A program made the translations under genes and the position numbers. 64,000 nt of DNA from Hemileia vastatrix (Eukaryota > Basidiomycota > Pucciniomycetes > Pucciniales > Zaghouaniaceae): NCBI GenBank assembly GCA_030280995.1, contig JASXTE010000004.1, positions 19,235,185 through 19,299,184 on the forward strand, written 5' to 3'. The notes beneath the pieces were generated by a model that was given only the letters and a program-made list of their open reading frames with translations, did no database searches and was not told the origin of the DNA. Below are positions 45,396 through 57,649 of this stretch, piece after piece. Numbering within the stretch: the stretch's first letter is position 1; the number at the start of each line of letters is the position of its first letter.

Positions 45396-47770
45396 CCATC
45401 CTGGAGAACCTAGCTGGTTGTTTATTTTTTATAGTAGCCAATGTAGCTTAAAGCAACATTGGCTGCTCAAATCTCACATTAAAACTTCCCAGCCAGTGTT
45501 ATCTGGCTAGGAGATCAAAAAATGAGCTCCCAACCAAAGTTGCTACAAGCGACTTTGGTTGCTTTATTAAATGACTTTCAGATAGCTTATAACTGGCTGC
45601 AAGTCAATAATATAACAAAAAAAAAGCAAGCTAAGTTTCTGCATGCAACTTCACTTGCTTTTAAACACAACATTTTGCAGGCATTATTAAACTGCCTGAA
45701 AGATGTATTATTATATTGACCAAAGCCACTTTTAGTGGCTTTGGTCAGTTTTTTTTTTATTAAACGCTTCCAGCTTAAAGCTGGCAGCAAAATATATTTT
45801 TTTATTTTCAAACTTGAGCCACTTCCTTTGGCTTGGGGGTTTTTTATGTAATATTAAATTACTACCAGCCAGGCTCCCCCTGGCTGGAAGTTTATGTTTT
45901 AAGAAGCCAATTTCGCCTTATGAAAATTGGCTCCTCAAATCTCACCTTAAAAACTCCTAGCCAGTGTTATCTGGCTAAGAGAATCAAAAATGAACTCGCA
46001 ACCAAAGTTGCTACAAGCAACTTTGGTTTCTTTAAAAAAATTCCTTCAGCCAGTTTTAAACTGGCTGCAAGTCAAAAATTTTAAAAAAAAGCAAGCAAAG
46101 TTTCTGCATACAAATTTGCTCTCTTTTAAACACAACATATTTCAGGAAATTTTAAACTGCCTGCAAGATGTATTATATAATTGACTAAAGTCACTAAAAG
46201 TGGCTTTGGTCAATTTTTTTTATATTTAATTAAATGCTGCCAGCTTAAAGCTGGCAGAAAAATATTTTTTTTATTTTCAAACCCGAGCCACTTCCTGTGG
46301 CTTGGGGGGTTTTTTTTAATGTTATTTTAATATACTACCAGCCAGGCTCCCCCTGGCTGGTAGTTTATGTTTTAAGCAGCCAATTTTGCCTTAAGCAAAT
46401 TGGCTGCTTAAACATGACCTACAACCTCCCAGCCAGTGTTATCTGGCTGGGAGATGAAAAAATGTGCTTGCAACCAAAGTCACTACAAGCGACTTTGGTT
46501 GCTTTAAAAAAATACTTGCAGCCAGTTTTAAACTGGCTTCAAGTCATTAATTTTAAAAAAAAGAAAGGAAGTTGCTGCATGCAACTTTGCATGCTTTTAA
46601 ACACAACATCTTGCAGGAAGTTTTAAACTTCCTGAAAGATGTATTATTTAATTTACCAAAGCCACTAAAAGTGGCTTTGGTAATTTTTTTTTTTATATTT
46701 TATTAAACGTTAGCAGAAAAATATTTTTTTTATTTTAAAACCAAAGCCACAGGAAGTGGCTTTGTTTTTATTTTATTTCTTATTTTAATTACAACCACCC
46801 AGGCTCCCCCTGGCTGGTAGTTTATGTTTTGAGCAGCCAACTTTACCTTTAGAAAATTGGTGGCTTAAACATGACCTACAACCTCCCAGCCAGTGATATC
46901 TGGCTGGGAGATGCGAAAATAAGCCACACAACCAAAGTTGCTACAAGCAACTTTGGTTGCTTTAATAAATGACTTGCTTCCAGTTTATAACTAGCTTAAA
47001 GTCAATAATATAAAAAAAAATTGAGCGAAGTTGCTGCATGTAACTTCTCTCACTTTTAAACACACTATCTTGCAGGCAGTTTAAAATAGCCTACAAGATG
47101 TATTATTAAATTAACCAAAGCCAATTTTAGTGGCTTTGGTCATTTTTTTATTTATTTTACTCAATGTTGCCAGCTTAAATATGGCAGCAAAATATTTTTT
47201 TTATTTTTAAACCTGAGTCAATTCCTGTGGCTTGGGGTTTTTCTCACTTTGCACCAAGTATGATATCCCTGATGGGGATATTGAGTCCAAGTTAAGGATA
47301 TTTTAGTAAGAGACATAAGGTAAGAAAAATAAATTTAACAAAAGTAAGTGCAAGAAAAATAAATGCAAGAAAAGTAAGTGTGAGAAAAATCACTTACAAC
47401 CATGAGAATTATTTTTTATTTCAAAAAAAATTAAAAAAAGGTAAAAAAACAGAAAATAAAGTAAAAAATAATAAAATGAAAATAAAAAATCATTTTTTTG
47501 AGGAAAAATAAAAAACAAAATTTCCCATGGTTGCAACATATTTTTCTTGCACTAATTTTTCACACATATTTTTTTTGCACATATTTTCCTTACACTTATT
47601 TTTTTCCCAAATATTTTTCTTACACATATTTTTCTATCCTTATGTCCCTCCCTACAATATCCCCAACTCGCACTGAATATCCCCATCAGGGATATCTTAC
47701 TTGGTGCATAGTGAATTCTTTTATGTAATTTTAAATCACTACCAGCCAGGCTCCCTCTTGCTGGTAGTGT
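45396..47770. repeat. Tandem array of hairpin-only units
   Basis: Four units of about 460-470 bp (from about 45396, 45867, 46337 and 46798) and the start of a fifth (47741). Each unit is a string of nine to ten separate inverted repeats joined by A/T linkers. In unit 3: CCAGCCAG/CTGGCTGG, AAGCAGCCAATTT/AAATTGGCTGCTT, CTCCCAGCCAG/CTGGCTGGGAG, CAACCAAAGTC/GACTTTGGTTG, AGCCAGTTT/AAACTGGCT, AGGAAGTTT/AAACTTCCT, ACCAAAGCCAC/GTGGCTTTGGT and AAAGCCAC/GTGGCTTT. TGCCAGC/GCTGGCA is present in units 1 and 2, less well in unit 4. No coding potential. The array is interrupted by a foldback MITE at 47245-47713. Confidence 0.88.
47245..47713. mobile_element. 469-bp foldback MITE in the hairpin array
   Basis: Left end CACTTTGCACCAAGTATGAT and the reverse complement of the right end CACTATGCACCAAGTAAGAT, both continuing with ATCCCTGATGGGGATATT, match over about 38 bp with few differences. 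Inside both ends lie several copies of a phrase near AAGAAAAATAAGTG, inverted on the right. The CACT start suggests a CACTA relative. A TTCT word flanks both sides, but two extra bases lie at the right end, so the target duplication is not clean. It splits the hairpin array between unit 4 and unit 5. Confidence 0.78.
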
Positions 47771-47966
47771 TATCTAAAATTTGAAATCTTGAAAAAAAGA
47801 TTAGAGGAAATATAAAATGCATATTCTTTGATATATTAAGAATTATGAGTGGTAGAGAATTGATGAAGGGATTAATGGCCCAAAAATAAAATGGTCCATT
47901 TCTGATAAGGAGAGTTCTAGAACAATAGACATTTTCTATGAAAATCAGATAGGATGGAGTACATTA
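47771..47966. other. Short spacer
   Basis: AT-rich sequence between the hairpin array and the Harbinger-like element. Nothing recognised. Confidence 0.5.
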
Positions 47967-50900
47967 GGGGTCTCAAACTTGTACAAATATGCCACATAAA
48001 CACACCACAAAAAAGTACCAAACACTCCATCAGAAAATGAAATACACCTGCCCTTTACAGGTGTATTTTGATGGTGTTTTTGACCTCAAACACACCTTCT
48101 TTTGGGAAAAAAAAGCCATCAAAACACTTCTCTCCTTCATCTTAATTAGTCAGCACTAGGTAAAGACACTCCATCTCCTTAGATTTTGTTTTACCTAATT
48201 CTTAAGGGCTTATTATTCAACATGTTAAAAATGTGACTTCCCACCACTTAAGCAGCCCCTTCATCATACACTCACCCTTATTCTTCATCACCATTCAATA
48301 AAATGTGACTTTCAGTCCATCATCAACTAATAATTACTGCTACTACTCTATCCCTGGATTTATTGGTTAACTCTGATACCAACTCCAATGCTGAACTTTA
48401 CTTGGCTTACATGTATGACACGCTGGAGAATTGCTACTTATATTCCAGAACACATTCCATACAACACCAAACACAATATAACCTTGAAGTTTTTTACAAT
48501 ATTCCTGAAATTAGCTTTAAACAGATATTTTTCACAACCTTTCTTGGATTTCTCAGTTTACTTGAATTGATAAAAGATCCCTTAATTTTCAGAAATGATT
48601 CTTGTTGTCTACAAAGAGATCCTGCTATTCAAATCTGTGTTGGACTTTGTCATTTTAGTTCAAATTAAAATGGTGGCACATTAACCCATCTTGAAAACCT
48701 TTTCCATATCAGAGATGGAAATAAATATTTTGATTGTAAAACAATGTTTGAATCTCTCTTATATACATCACATGCTTCTACTCTTGCTTTTTTTCAGGAT
48801 TTCAGTTGTTTAAATGTTTTTTATTTAAATTATATGTGATGTTTTTCTCTATATCTACATGACTAAAATTCATTCTGGATTTCTATTAATAATTTGATTA
48901 AATATGGTTTTTCAAAAGCTTCATTAACAAACCCTTATGAGCAAGATAAATAAATTCAAAAATTTGATTTTTTTAAATCTAGAAATTTGGCAACACCCTC
49001 CCTTGAATTTTACTATATTGGGTGGTGGGGATTGCCATTTTTTTCATGTCAAAAAAATTTTTTATGTCTGGAAAAAAAATTATTTATGTCAGAAAAAAAT
49101 GGTGATACCTCCCCCTGCAATTTTCTGTGGGAGGGGGTAAAGATTATCAAATTTTTATTTTAATTTCATAAATTCTTAAATAAATCAATCAAAGAAGATA
49201 ATCAACCAAGTAAAATCAATGGGATTCACAATACCACCTGCGAATGATTTCATATGTGACCAAAGCCAAAGAAATAATATGACAAGCATTGAATTTAGAA
49301 TTTATCCATTCAATACAAATAAATGTTTTAATGAACACATTTATACAGCAGCAAGGCTCAATTGCACAAAATTTTTACTTTTTGATCATCTTTAATAATT
49401 GATAATTTAAAAGTTTATGATATAAAAAAAAAGGAAAATCTTTTAATTACAATATTTAGAACCCCTCCCTAAATATTTACTAGAAATCAACCCTTCACCC
49501 CTTGCTTTACTTACCTGGCTTATCAGACTTTTGTTGATCTGGAATGAAAAACCAAAATGAGTAAGAATTTCAAAAGATTCCAAAAAAATGAGTATACTTT
49601 TTACAAGATTCCAAAGCAGTAGTTTTCTTGGTAGTTTGATGATTATCTCTTGGATTTTTGATTGATGATTATCCTGAGAAGAGTTCCAAATAGATTTGAT
49701 GATACCATTTCCTGAAAAAAATCCAAAAAATCAACAAATCAGGGGAAAAAATGATTTATAAAGAAGAAAAATTGAGGAAACAAATGATTAAAAAATGTTG
49801 AGGAATTGACATACCTTGGGAGTGGTACAATGAAGAGTATCAGAAAAAATATGCATATTATGGAATATCAAAATTCAAAAATGTAAATTAGTTTACATAT
49901 GAAGACTCAACTTTATAAGTAGATATCTCAGAAAGTTCTCAGCCAAAGTTGATTCTGCTTTCTGAAAATGAAATTCATGTATCTAGAGAAACTTTAATCA
50001 ATATAATCTGAGATTTCAATGAGCCAAAATTCAGAAAATGTTAATATTCATCCACATGAAAAAAAAATCACAAAATAGGAAAGACTCATTCAAAACAGAT
50101 ATTTAGCTGATCAATTCAGAGACAAAAGCCTGAAGTATGATTTGAAATATATTGCATAAGACCTATATGAATATTATGCAAAATTGAACTTAAGAAATGT
50201 AAATTAGTCTATGAAACAAGACTCAACGTTGGAAAAAATATCTCAGCAACCACTGGACCAAATTCAACACCATTTTCTGGAAATAGAAGCTATGTTCTGG
50301 AGAGTCTTTCAACAGAAGGATATGTCATTTAAATAACCCTAACCCTATTTACGACTCTTTTTTTTTGACTTAAAAGAAAATCAAAAAAGGGTTATCAAAA
50401 TTAAAGCCAGGGATTATCAATGGGGTAAAAAGATCTATTTTAGCTACCTATGTTATTTATAAGTATTATATTTGTTCCAGAGTAAGACCTACTTGATAAT
50501 ATTAAACTAAATTTGATGGAAGTTTGAGCCAAGTAGATGATAAATCTCTCAACCAGTGAGCCAAATCAGATGTTGCTTGGTGGATATGAGAGCCAGGCTT
50601 CTGGAGAACCTTCTTAAAAAAGGAAATATGATTTGAGAAAACAAAAAAAGAAATAGAAACAATAAAAAACAAAAATTCAGAAAAAGATTATCATTTAAAA
50701 TTGAAAAAAAGATGGTGGGAGAATGACTTACCTGATGAGATGTCTTCAAAGATGTAAAAGGACAAGATAGAAGTTCAGGAAGTGATAGATAAAAGAAATA
50801 GAAGAAGAGTTAAGGAAGTGAGAGAATATGAATAAAGGATATTAGGGATAATTGAAAAACAGAAAGAATGAAAAATTATGCAACTTCTGAAAATATGAAA

Positions 50901-51414
50901 CTTCATGTTGAGATAATGAACCAAAATGAATAAGGAAGAAAAAAAATATGTTTTCAAGGAAAATTCAAAATCAAAGTCAATATGCAAAAATAAAATAACA
51001 AACCCAAGTGGAAAGCACATACAAATTGATCATTTTGAAAGCATGAAAAAGGATTTAAAAGGGTTTTGTTGAGAATTTTGTAGTGTGATAAGCATGATGA
51101 CTGAGTTTTGAGGATAGAAACTTGATCAGGAATTGTTGATAAAGAAAGGAATCAAAAGTGAAAAACTTACTGGGACATGGTGTGTAAAAATTTGTATCAA
51201 AAAAGTTAGAGGGGAAAGATGTGATGTGTGGTGAATTGGGAGGATCTTTATATTGGTAGGCTGAGCTGTGGTTGAAAACTTTGCACCAAAGTAGGATGTA
51301 ATTTATCCCTTGTTTGAGATATCAGGTACCAAATCAGCCATGTTTCATGGTATGTTTATGAGGCAGTATTCAAATGAAATCCACCAGGAATATTTGCTCA
51401 AGTTTGAGACCCCC
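47967..51414. mobile_element. Harbinger-like DNA transposon, decayed
   Basis: Terminal inverted repeats GGGGTCTCAAACTTGTACAA on the left and, as reverse complement, GGGGGTCTCAAACTTGAGCA on the right continue to match through about 27 bp. TA flanks both ends (TTA left, TAA right; Harbinger normally duplicates TWA). A transposase fragment near the left end supports the class. Most of the interior (about 48870-51414) is non-coding and includes a loosely duplicated ~250-bp block near 49880-50030 and 50190-50330. Confidence 0.65.
48363..48868 (+). pseudogene. Harbinger (HARBI1-like) transposase fragment
   Basis: Reads LEVFYNIPEISFKQIFFTTF, then LQRDPAIQICVGLCHFSSN, a TAA at 48666-48668, then NGGTLTHLENLFHIRDGNKY. 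The QRDPAIQ...LC..SSNGNG-like...LF.I..G order matches the N-terminal part of HARBI1-type DDE transposases in fungi. The catalytic DDE part is not found downstream, so this is a remnant. The true start codon cannot be told. Confidence 0.55.
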
Positions 51415-51416
51415 TA

Positions 51417-52345
51417 ACAAAAAGTAGATGGGTAGAGGAGGAGGAAGAGATCCTTAAGAAGATGAATAAAATATTACTCTCAAAATTTTTTACAGATAAA
51501 TATTAAATTGAAATAAATTTAGTAAATATTTTTGTCATTATATTAGCCTCCACTTTTAAATGCAGTTACTATTTCACATTTACTCATACCAAAACTTGTG
51601 AAAGTGATTTATATAAGCATTAAATATTTAAATAGGAAAACTCACATATTAATTTCTATAACAAACTTTCAAGTTATACACTTTAAGGAGTATTTTTTTA
51701 TTTTAAAATAAATATTTTTTTAATTGAGTAACTGAAGATATTATTCTCAATAGCCTGTAGATCTTATATTTTAGGTAAAATAAAAAAATATATAAAAACT
51801 TTAGTTTTACAAAGACTTAATAGATTTGAAGTGAGAAGTGACTATATTCTTTTTAAAATTTGAAAATAGGAATGACATTAGTTATTTAAATACCTATAGT
51901 TATTAATATTTGTGATGAAAATTTTTTGCTAAATTTATCTATTGTTGAAATTATGTAGTAGAGGATATCATTATTGTAAATTAAATTTACTTTCATAATT
52001 TTATGGTTTATCTTTTGGATGCAAAGTAATGCTTAGGTATGTTAAGGAATAATTTTCATCCTCCAAATTGATAATCATATTGGATATTCAAAAGCTTGTG
52101 TCGGATCAATATGTGCTCAATGTGTGATCAATGAAGGATAAAATCATGGTTATAGTTGATCAACTTATGCATAACTAGAGATCAATTGAGGTTCATTTTT
52201 GGACCAGTCTAAGAATAAATGTAAATCTAACTCTAATTTACTTATGTTTATAAAATATTCATAAACCTGGCATAATGTACAGACACTCTAAAGTTCAGAA
52301 GAGGGGATTGCTAGCAGTTCACCCCTAGATTTTGCATGGTGAATT
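51417..52345. repeat. AT-rich stretch ending in a diverged CACTA-MITE relative
   Basis: The part 51417-52015 is featureless. From roughly 52020 to 52341 there is weak similarity to the 261-bp MITE: GCTCAATGTGTGATCAAT inside, and a right end GATTGCTAGCAGTTCACCCC followed by TAGATTTTGCATGGTG. The left end is not clear. Confidence 0.45.
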
Positions 52346-52389
52346 TTGAAAATTTCTTGCACCCTGTATCATATTTGTCTCCTGCTTTG

Positions 52390-54685
52390 ATGGTTACGGA
52401 ACGTGTTAGGATTAAAACTTGGGATGGTGCCAAGTTTAATGGTGAAGATGTGAAGTGTTTTCTGGAGAAGTATGAAACTGCTGCTGGTGTGGATGGTGCT
52501 TCTTACCTGGACATGGTGAAGTAGATTATTTTCTTCATTGGTGATAGGACAGTGGAGAAGAAGGTTGTGGACATATCTAGCTACAAGAAGAGGGACTGGA
52601 ATTTATTGTGTAGGGAGATGGTAGATAGATGAGGTGTCAGGTTCACTAAGGTGGATCTGAAGAAGGTTGTCAGTGAATGGAAGTCTTTCGGTGGTGTTGG
52701 CAACTTGCACAGTTACAGGAAGTTTCTGCTACAGTTTGATCCTGTGGTGGAATACTTGGTGGAAGTGAAAGAGCTGGCACATGAAAATGCTGCCAAGGTT
52801 TTTTTTGGTCTGCCCTGGCTAGAGATGTCAGGATGGATTTTTTGAAGGAGCTGTCAAGGAAGGACTTGATGAAGACTCTTTCTAATGGGGAACATAAGTT
52901 TCCTGCCTTGGACAAGGTGAAGGAGGCGGTGGAGGCCCATTTGAAGTTATTGGCTGTGGACACCTATCAAGAGGGGTGTGCCAAATATGTCAGCAAAGTC
53001 AGTGAGGCTTTGGCTGAAGAGGAGAGTAGAGTGAAGAAGGAGGAGAAGAATATGGTTAATTTTACCAAACAGGAGAGGGACACAGTGGTGGAGCAGTTGG
53101 CTGATCTGACAAAACAGCTACACATTTTTGTTCAGGAGGCTAAGAAGGCCAATAAGGCTCCTTCTCATCCCAGAAATTTTGACAAGAGGGCTGGTAGGAG
53201 TGATCCTTGGGTCTTCTCTTATTGAAGTAGGAGGGGGAACAAGTCCAATGATTTTTGGGCTCTGAACAGAGATGTGTCAGAAGGAAAGGTGGATTTTGAT
53301 GGCAGGGTGTTCAAGTTCCCTGAAGGTTCATTTGTGAAGCCCGATGAGGGGCAGGCTCCTGTTGATCTGGTCAGGAAAAGGAATGGTCTCAATCAGAGGA
53401 GGCCAAGGTTTGAGGAGATTCCTGATCAGGGGAAGTCTTCTGGTAAGGAAGATGATGATGTCAAGGGAAAAGGGAAGGAGGTTAATAAGGTCTCTTTCTC
53501 TACTTCCTTTGGTTGGTTAGAATTGTATTCTTGTGGAGGAAAGTCAAGTGGGGAATGTTTGGATGGAGTTTATGATGTAGAAGCAGGAAAGGTGGGAAGG
53601 CCTAAGAGCAGTTCTCAGGCCCAACCAAAGCCTAAGGATTCTAAGGTGCACCCTAAGCTGAGTGCAGCTAGGAGAAAGTACAGAAAAGAAGAGCTGTACA
53701 AGATGCAGAAAGGGATTACTGATATGGGCCCCCCTAGCTTTGGTGCATTGGACATGAATGGAGAGCCAATGCCTATGGATGTGGATTCTGACTCTGAGGA
53801 GGATGCTCCTTTGGCTTCATTTCCAAAGTCTTCTGGAGTTAGAGGTTCTGGTGAGGGATCTGGTTTTATTCCTGTTGATAGAAAATCTTTTGGCGGTTCT
53901 GGTCTTCAAGAATCTTCAAGGACCAAGGTAGTGAAACCAGGGGCTCACTTTGAGAGGCCAGTAGTTTCTGGCCAATCTAATGTTATGTACTCTGTTCTTG
54001 AAAGGATGAAACAGGGTCAGGTTTCCCTCACTTATGGGGAACTATATGCTATCAGTCCTGGGTTGGCTGATATACAAAAGAAATTTTTGACCAGAAGAAG
54101 GGTGTCTTCTGTGGAGGTAGAATACATATGTGATTCTGCTGAAAAGTTTGGTGAGGGGTTGGAAACTCATTTTTCTGCTCCTCTGAAATACGTCAACGTC
54201 ACTCTGAATGGCAGGGAGGCTATGGAATTGGTGGATTCAGGTTCTCAGATCAACCTGATTTCCTTGTTTGAGGCTACTCATTTAGGCCTCCCCATCAAAA
54301 CTGATATGGGTGGCCATGTCACTGAGTTGATGGGAACCTCTGAATTTGTGAAGTTGAATGTTGGTGGAGCCTCCAGAAAGGTTCATTTTTACATTTCTAA
54401 AGGTAATGTAAAAGCTGTTTTGGGTAGGCCATTCTTGATGGATTTACAGGCAAGAATTGGTTATCAATTTGACATGGGAATCAGTTTGGAGTTGAATGGT
54501 GAAGACTAAAGAAGACTTCACATGAGGTTTTCATCTCCTGGAGATGATGCTTGGGAGACCAGGCCTGGTTTGTTGTCCATGTGTCAATGCACGGATTGTT
54601 TCAGGAGAAGAAAGGAAGTGGGTGCTGCCTCTGGATTTTTGGAGTGTGGCTCAGGCTCTAGTGAGAGTCTGTCTTTTTTAGAGTA
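52390..54685 (+). pseudogene. gag: E7 gag-protease
   Basis: Starts MVTERVRIKTWDGAKFNGED, collinear with E5. Stops lie at 52522-52524 (TAG), 52630-52632 (TGA), 53223-53225 (TGA) and 54507-54509 (TAA); a 1-bp deletion near 52797 shifts the frame. The zinc knuckle region (about 53212-53256) reads VFSY-stop-SRRGNKSNDFW: all four metal ligands of the E5 version are replaced. The protease motif ELVDSGSQINLIS and the later AVLGRPFLMDLQARIGYQFD are intact. It ends SFLE followed by a stop, as in E5. Confidence 0.83.
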
Positions 54686-55519
54686 ATGAGGGCTAATCAT
54701 CCAAGTGCTACAACCTCTCCCCAAGATGAGGAAATCCCAGGCTGTAGTAGGTCAGCTCCCTTGGAGATATACCAAGTGGATTTTCAACTTTCTCTTTTTA
54801 ATGTTTCTCTTCTCTGCAAGTATTCTTCAATTTTTTTATCAAGTCACTGTTCCCTCTCAAGATTTTCAATTAATATTAATTCAAGCTCAAAAAGGAAGAT
54901 GTGATATATATCTATATTGAAAGATATGCGGAAAAGCTGTGGAGTGGTGAGATTGGGGTCTAAAAGTAAGTACTCCCAATGGTGCACCACTAGGGCTTCT
55001 TCTACACCTTTCAAGAACATTACCTTGGCCATGTCCATGAGCATTGGGGAAACCCCTGATTATTTTTGTAGGAAAGAAGAAAATCTAAGAAAATAAAATA
55101 AAAATTTCAAGATAATTCAAGAAAATCAAGAAAAAAATCTGAAGATAATGGAGAAAGAAGACAAAAATTATTTTTGTGAAGATCTTCAAGATCAAGTTTT
55201 GTGCCTCCAGCAAGAGGTTAAACTGCACAAATTTTTGAAGAATGAAGATCAGAAAGATCTAGTTTTGGGCCTCCTGCATGAGGATAAAATGCACAATTTA
55301 AGAAGATTTGATTCTGATGATAATCAAGATTTGTAGTTTTGGAAGATTGAAGTGAAGATGAAGATGTAGGATTGCGGAAAAGTTTTTGAGTGGTGAGATT
55401 GGGGAGTAAAATTAAGTCCTCCCAATTGTGCACCGCTAAGGTTTCTTCTACACCTTTCAAAAACATTGCCTTGGCCACACATGTGAGAAATGGGGAAACC
55501 CTTGGTTTTTGTTCCAGGT
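54686..55519 (+). other. E7 gag-pol spacer with duplicated intron-like module
   Basis: A ~145-bp block with a GTAAGT donor occurs at 54925-55072 and 55373-55518. Between them are two copies of the CTCCAGCAAGAGGTTAAACT-type repeat, the second starting CTCCTGCATGAGG. The layout is the same as 25085-26028 in E5, so the duplication predates the split of the two elements. Confidence 0.6.
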
Positions 55520-57592
55520 CTGGTGGAGAAGACTTCCTGAAGATCCCTCAAGTTGACGGTAGAGCCGCAAAGTATAAGAATGTGGCACAGAAGATTAGGC
55601 CTTCCAATGAGCCTATTCCTGTAGGTTTGAATCCTCCGTTGTCAAGAGATCTTTACTGTACTCCTCTGGTGAAGAATCCTCCTGATTTTGAGGAAACTGC
55701 TAGGTTGAAGGTTGTTAATTTTGGTCCTGATGGCTGGTTGTCTGATGAGGAGAAGAAGTTTTTGTTGCACATTGTTGTGCTGAGGGAGAAGGTGGTGGCA
55801 TTTTATGAAGAGGAAAGGGGTGTGTTGAAACACTCTTATGGGGAACCTTACTTGATTCCTGTGGTTTGTCATGAACCTTGGAAAATCAAACCTATTCCAA
55901 TTCCAGTTGCTATCTGGGATGATTTTGTGGAGATTGTTAGGGAAAGAGTCAGGGCAGGATTGTATGAACAATCAACTTCTAGCTACTCAAGTCCGGTTTT
56001 CTGCATTAAAAAGCATAATGGAAAGCTCAGGGTGGTACATAATTTTATAGGCCTGAATAGAGTTACTATCAAGGATGTGGGGATGCGGCCAAGTGCAGAA
56101 GACTTTGTGGAAGCTTTTGCTGGAAGGGTGTGTTATGGTTTGGGTGATATTATGGGTGGTTATGATGAAAGGGAACTTTGCACTGATTCTTGGCCACTCA
56201 CTAAATTTGAGACTCCTCTGGGAATATTTCAGCTCACTAAGTTGCCTCGAGGAGCAACTAATTCAGTAGCAGTTTATCAAGCACAAATGGCTTGGATTTT
56301 ACAGGATGAGGTGCCAGCTCATGCTGGTATTTTTATTGATTATGGTGGAATTAAAGGACTCTCCACTGATTATGAAAATAAAGTGATGAAAGAGAACCCA
56401 GGTATAAGGAGATTTGTTTGGGAATATGCAATTACTCTAGAGAGAGTATTGTTTAAAATTGAAGAGGCTAGTTTGACCATTTCAGGTTCAAAGTTTTGTT
56501 GTTGTGTTCCGGCTCTGGAAATTCTTGGTCATGTGGTATGTAAAAAATGGAGGATTATGGCAAAGAAGAAGGTTAATAAAATTCAGTCATGGCCAAGGCC
56601 TAAAAATACTACTGAAGTCAGGGGATTTTTGGGAGTTTGTGTGTATGTCAGGATTTTTTTTAAGATTTTTTATTGTTGGAGTCACCTTTTAGGATGCTGA
56701 CCAGGAAGGATGCCAAGTGGGAATGGACTGAAGAGTGTGAAGAGGCTTTTCAGAAGTTGAAGAAGGTGGTGGGTGAAGATATTATTCTTCACAAGTTGGA
56801 TTATGACAGAGAAGCTGGAAAAATTTATCTGGAAGTGGAATCAAGTTATTTTGCTGCTGGTGCTGTTTTGTCACAGGAAGATAAATCTGGGAAGTTCAGG
56901 CCAGTAAGGTATGAGTCTGTGGTTTTTAATGAGTTGGAATCTAGGTACTCTCAGCCAAAGTTGGAATTGTGTGGTGTAGCAAAAATCTTAAAGAAGCTAC
57001 AAAATGTTTTGTGGGGGCAGCATTTTGAGCTTCAGGCGGATGCTAAATCTCTGGTTCAAATGATCAACACACCTAGTCTTCCAAATTCTCCAATGACTAG
57101 GTGGGTGCCATTTATTCAACATTTTTTTTTGAACTGGTGCACAAGCCAGGAAAAACTCTTAAAATGCCAGATGGATTTTCAAGAAGACTTCTCACAGATG
57201 AAGATTCTGATTCTGAAGAGTTTGATGAAGATGTCCCAGTTGCTAGAGCCAGCACAAAGGGTGCTGAATTTTTCTGTCTCCTCCCCCATGAGGGTAAACT
57301 GGAAGATTGTTCTCTCCTCCCCCAAGAGGTTAAATTGGATGGTTCTGATCTTGATTCTGGTGATCAGGATGTTTTTGTTGATGAAGATGGGGCTTTTGTT
57401 TGGGATGGCTCAAATTTGGAAAATGGTGTTTTTGTTAGTGAACTGGATTCTCATAAGATTCAGTGGAAGGGGAAGGATGTACCAAAGTTTAGGTATTGGT
57501 GTCCTGGTTGGGCTGGTTGTGTTGCTCATGTGCACACTGGTGATTTTGATGATAGGGTTGTACCCTTGGATGTTGTTCTGTTGGATTTTTAA
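55520..57592 (+). pseudogene. pol: E7 reverse transcriptase and RNase H
   Basis: The RT reads FCIKKHNGKLRVVHNFIGLN, GLGDIMGGYDEREL, IFQLTKLPRGATNSV, then HAGIFIDYGGIKG: the second Asp expected in the xxDD box is Tyr (near 56341), so the polymerase site is lost. RNase H follows (LEVESSYFAAGAVLSQEDKS, ESRYSQPKLELCGVAKIL, ELQADAKSLVQMI). A frameshift near 56690 separates RT from RNase H, and a T-run near 57123 causes another. A 130-residue acidic linker with LLPHEGKLEDCSLLPQEVKL precedes the integrase. Confidence 0.83.
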
Positions 57593-57649
57593 GATGAGAC
57601 CTGGGGTCAGACTGGGTTTTATTTTATTTTGGTTGAATATCTGTTAACC

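Noticed and set aside
50549..51020. Minus-strand Phe/Leu-rich frames inside the Harbinger-like element
   Set aside because: Composition follows the AT-rich sequence and no motif is present.
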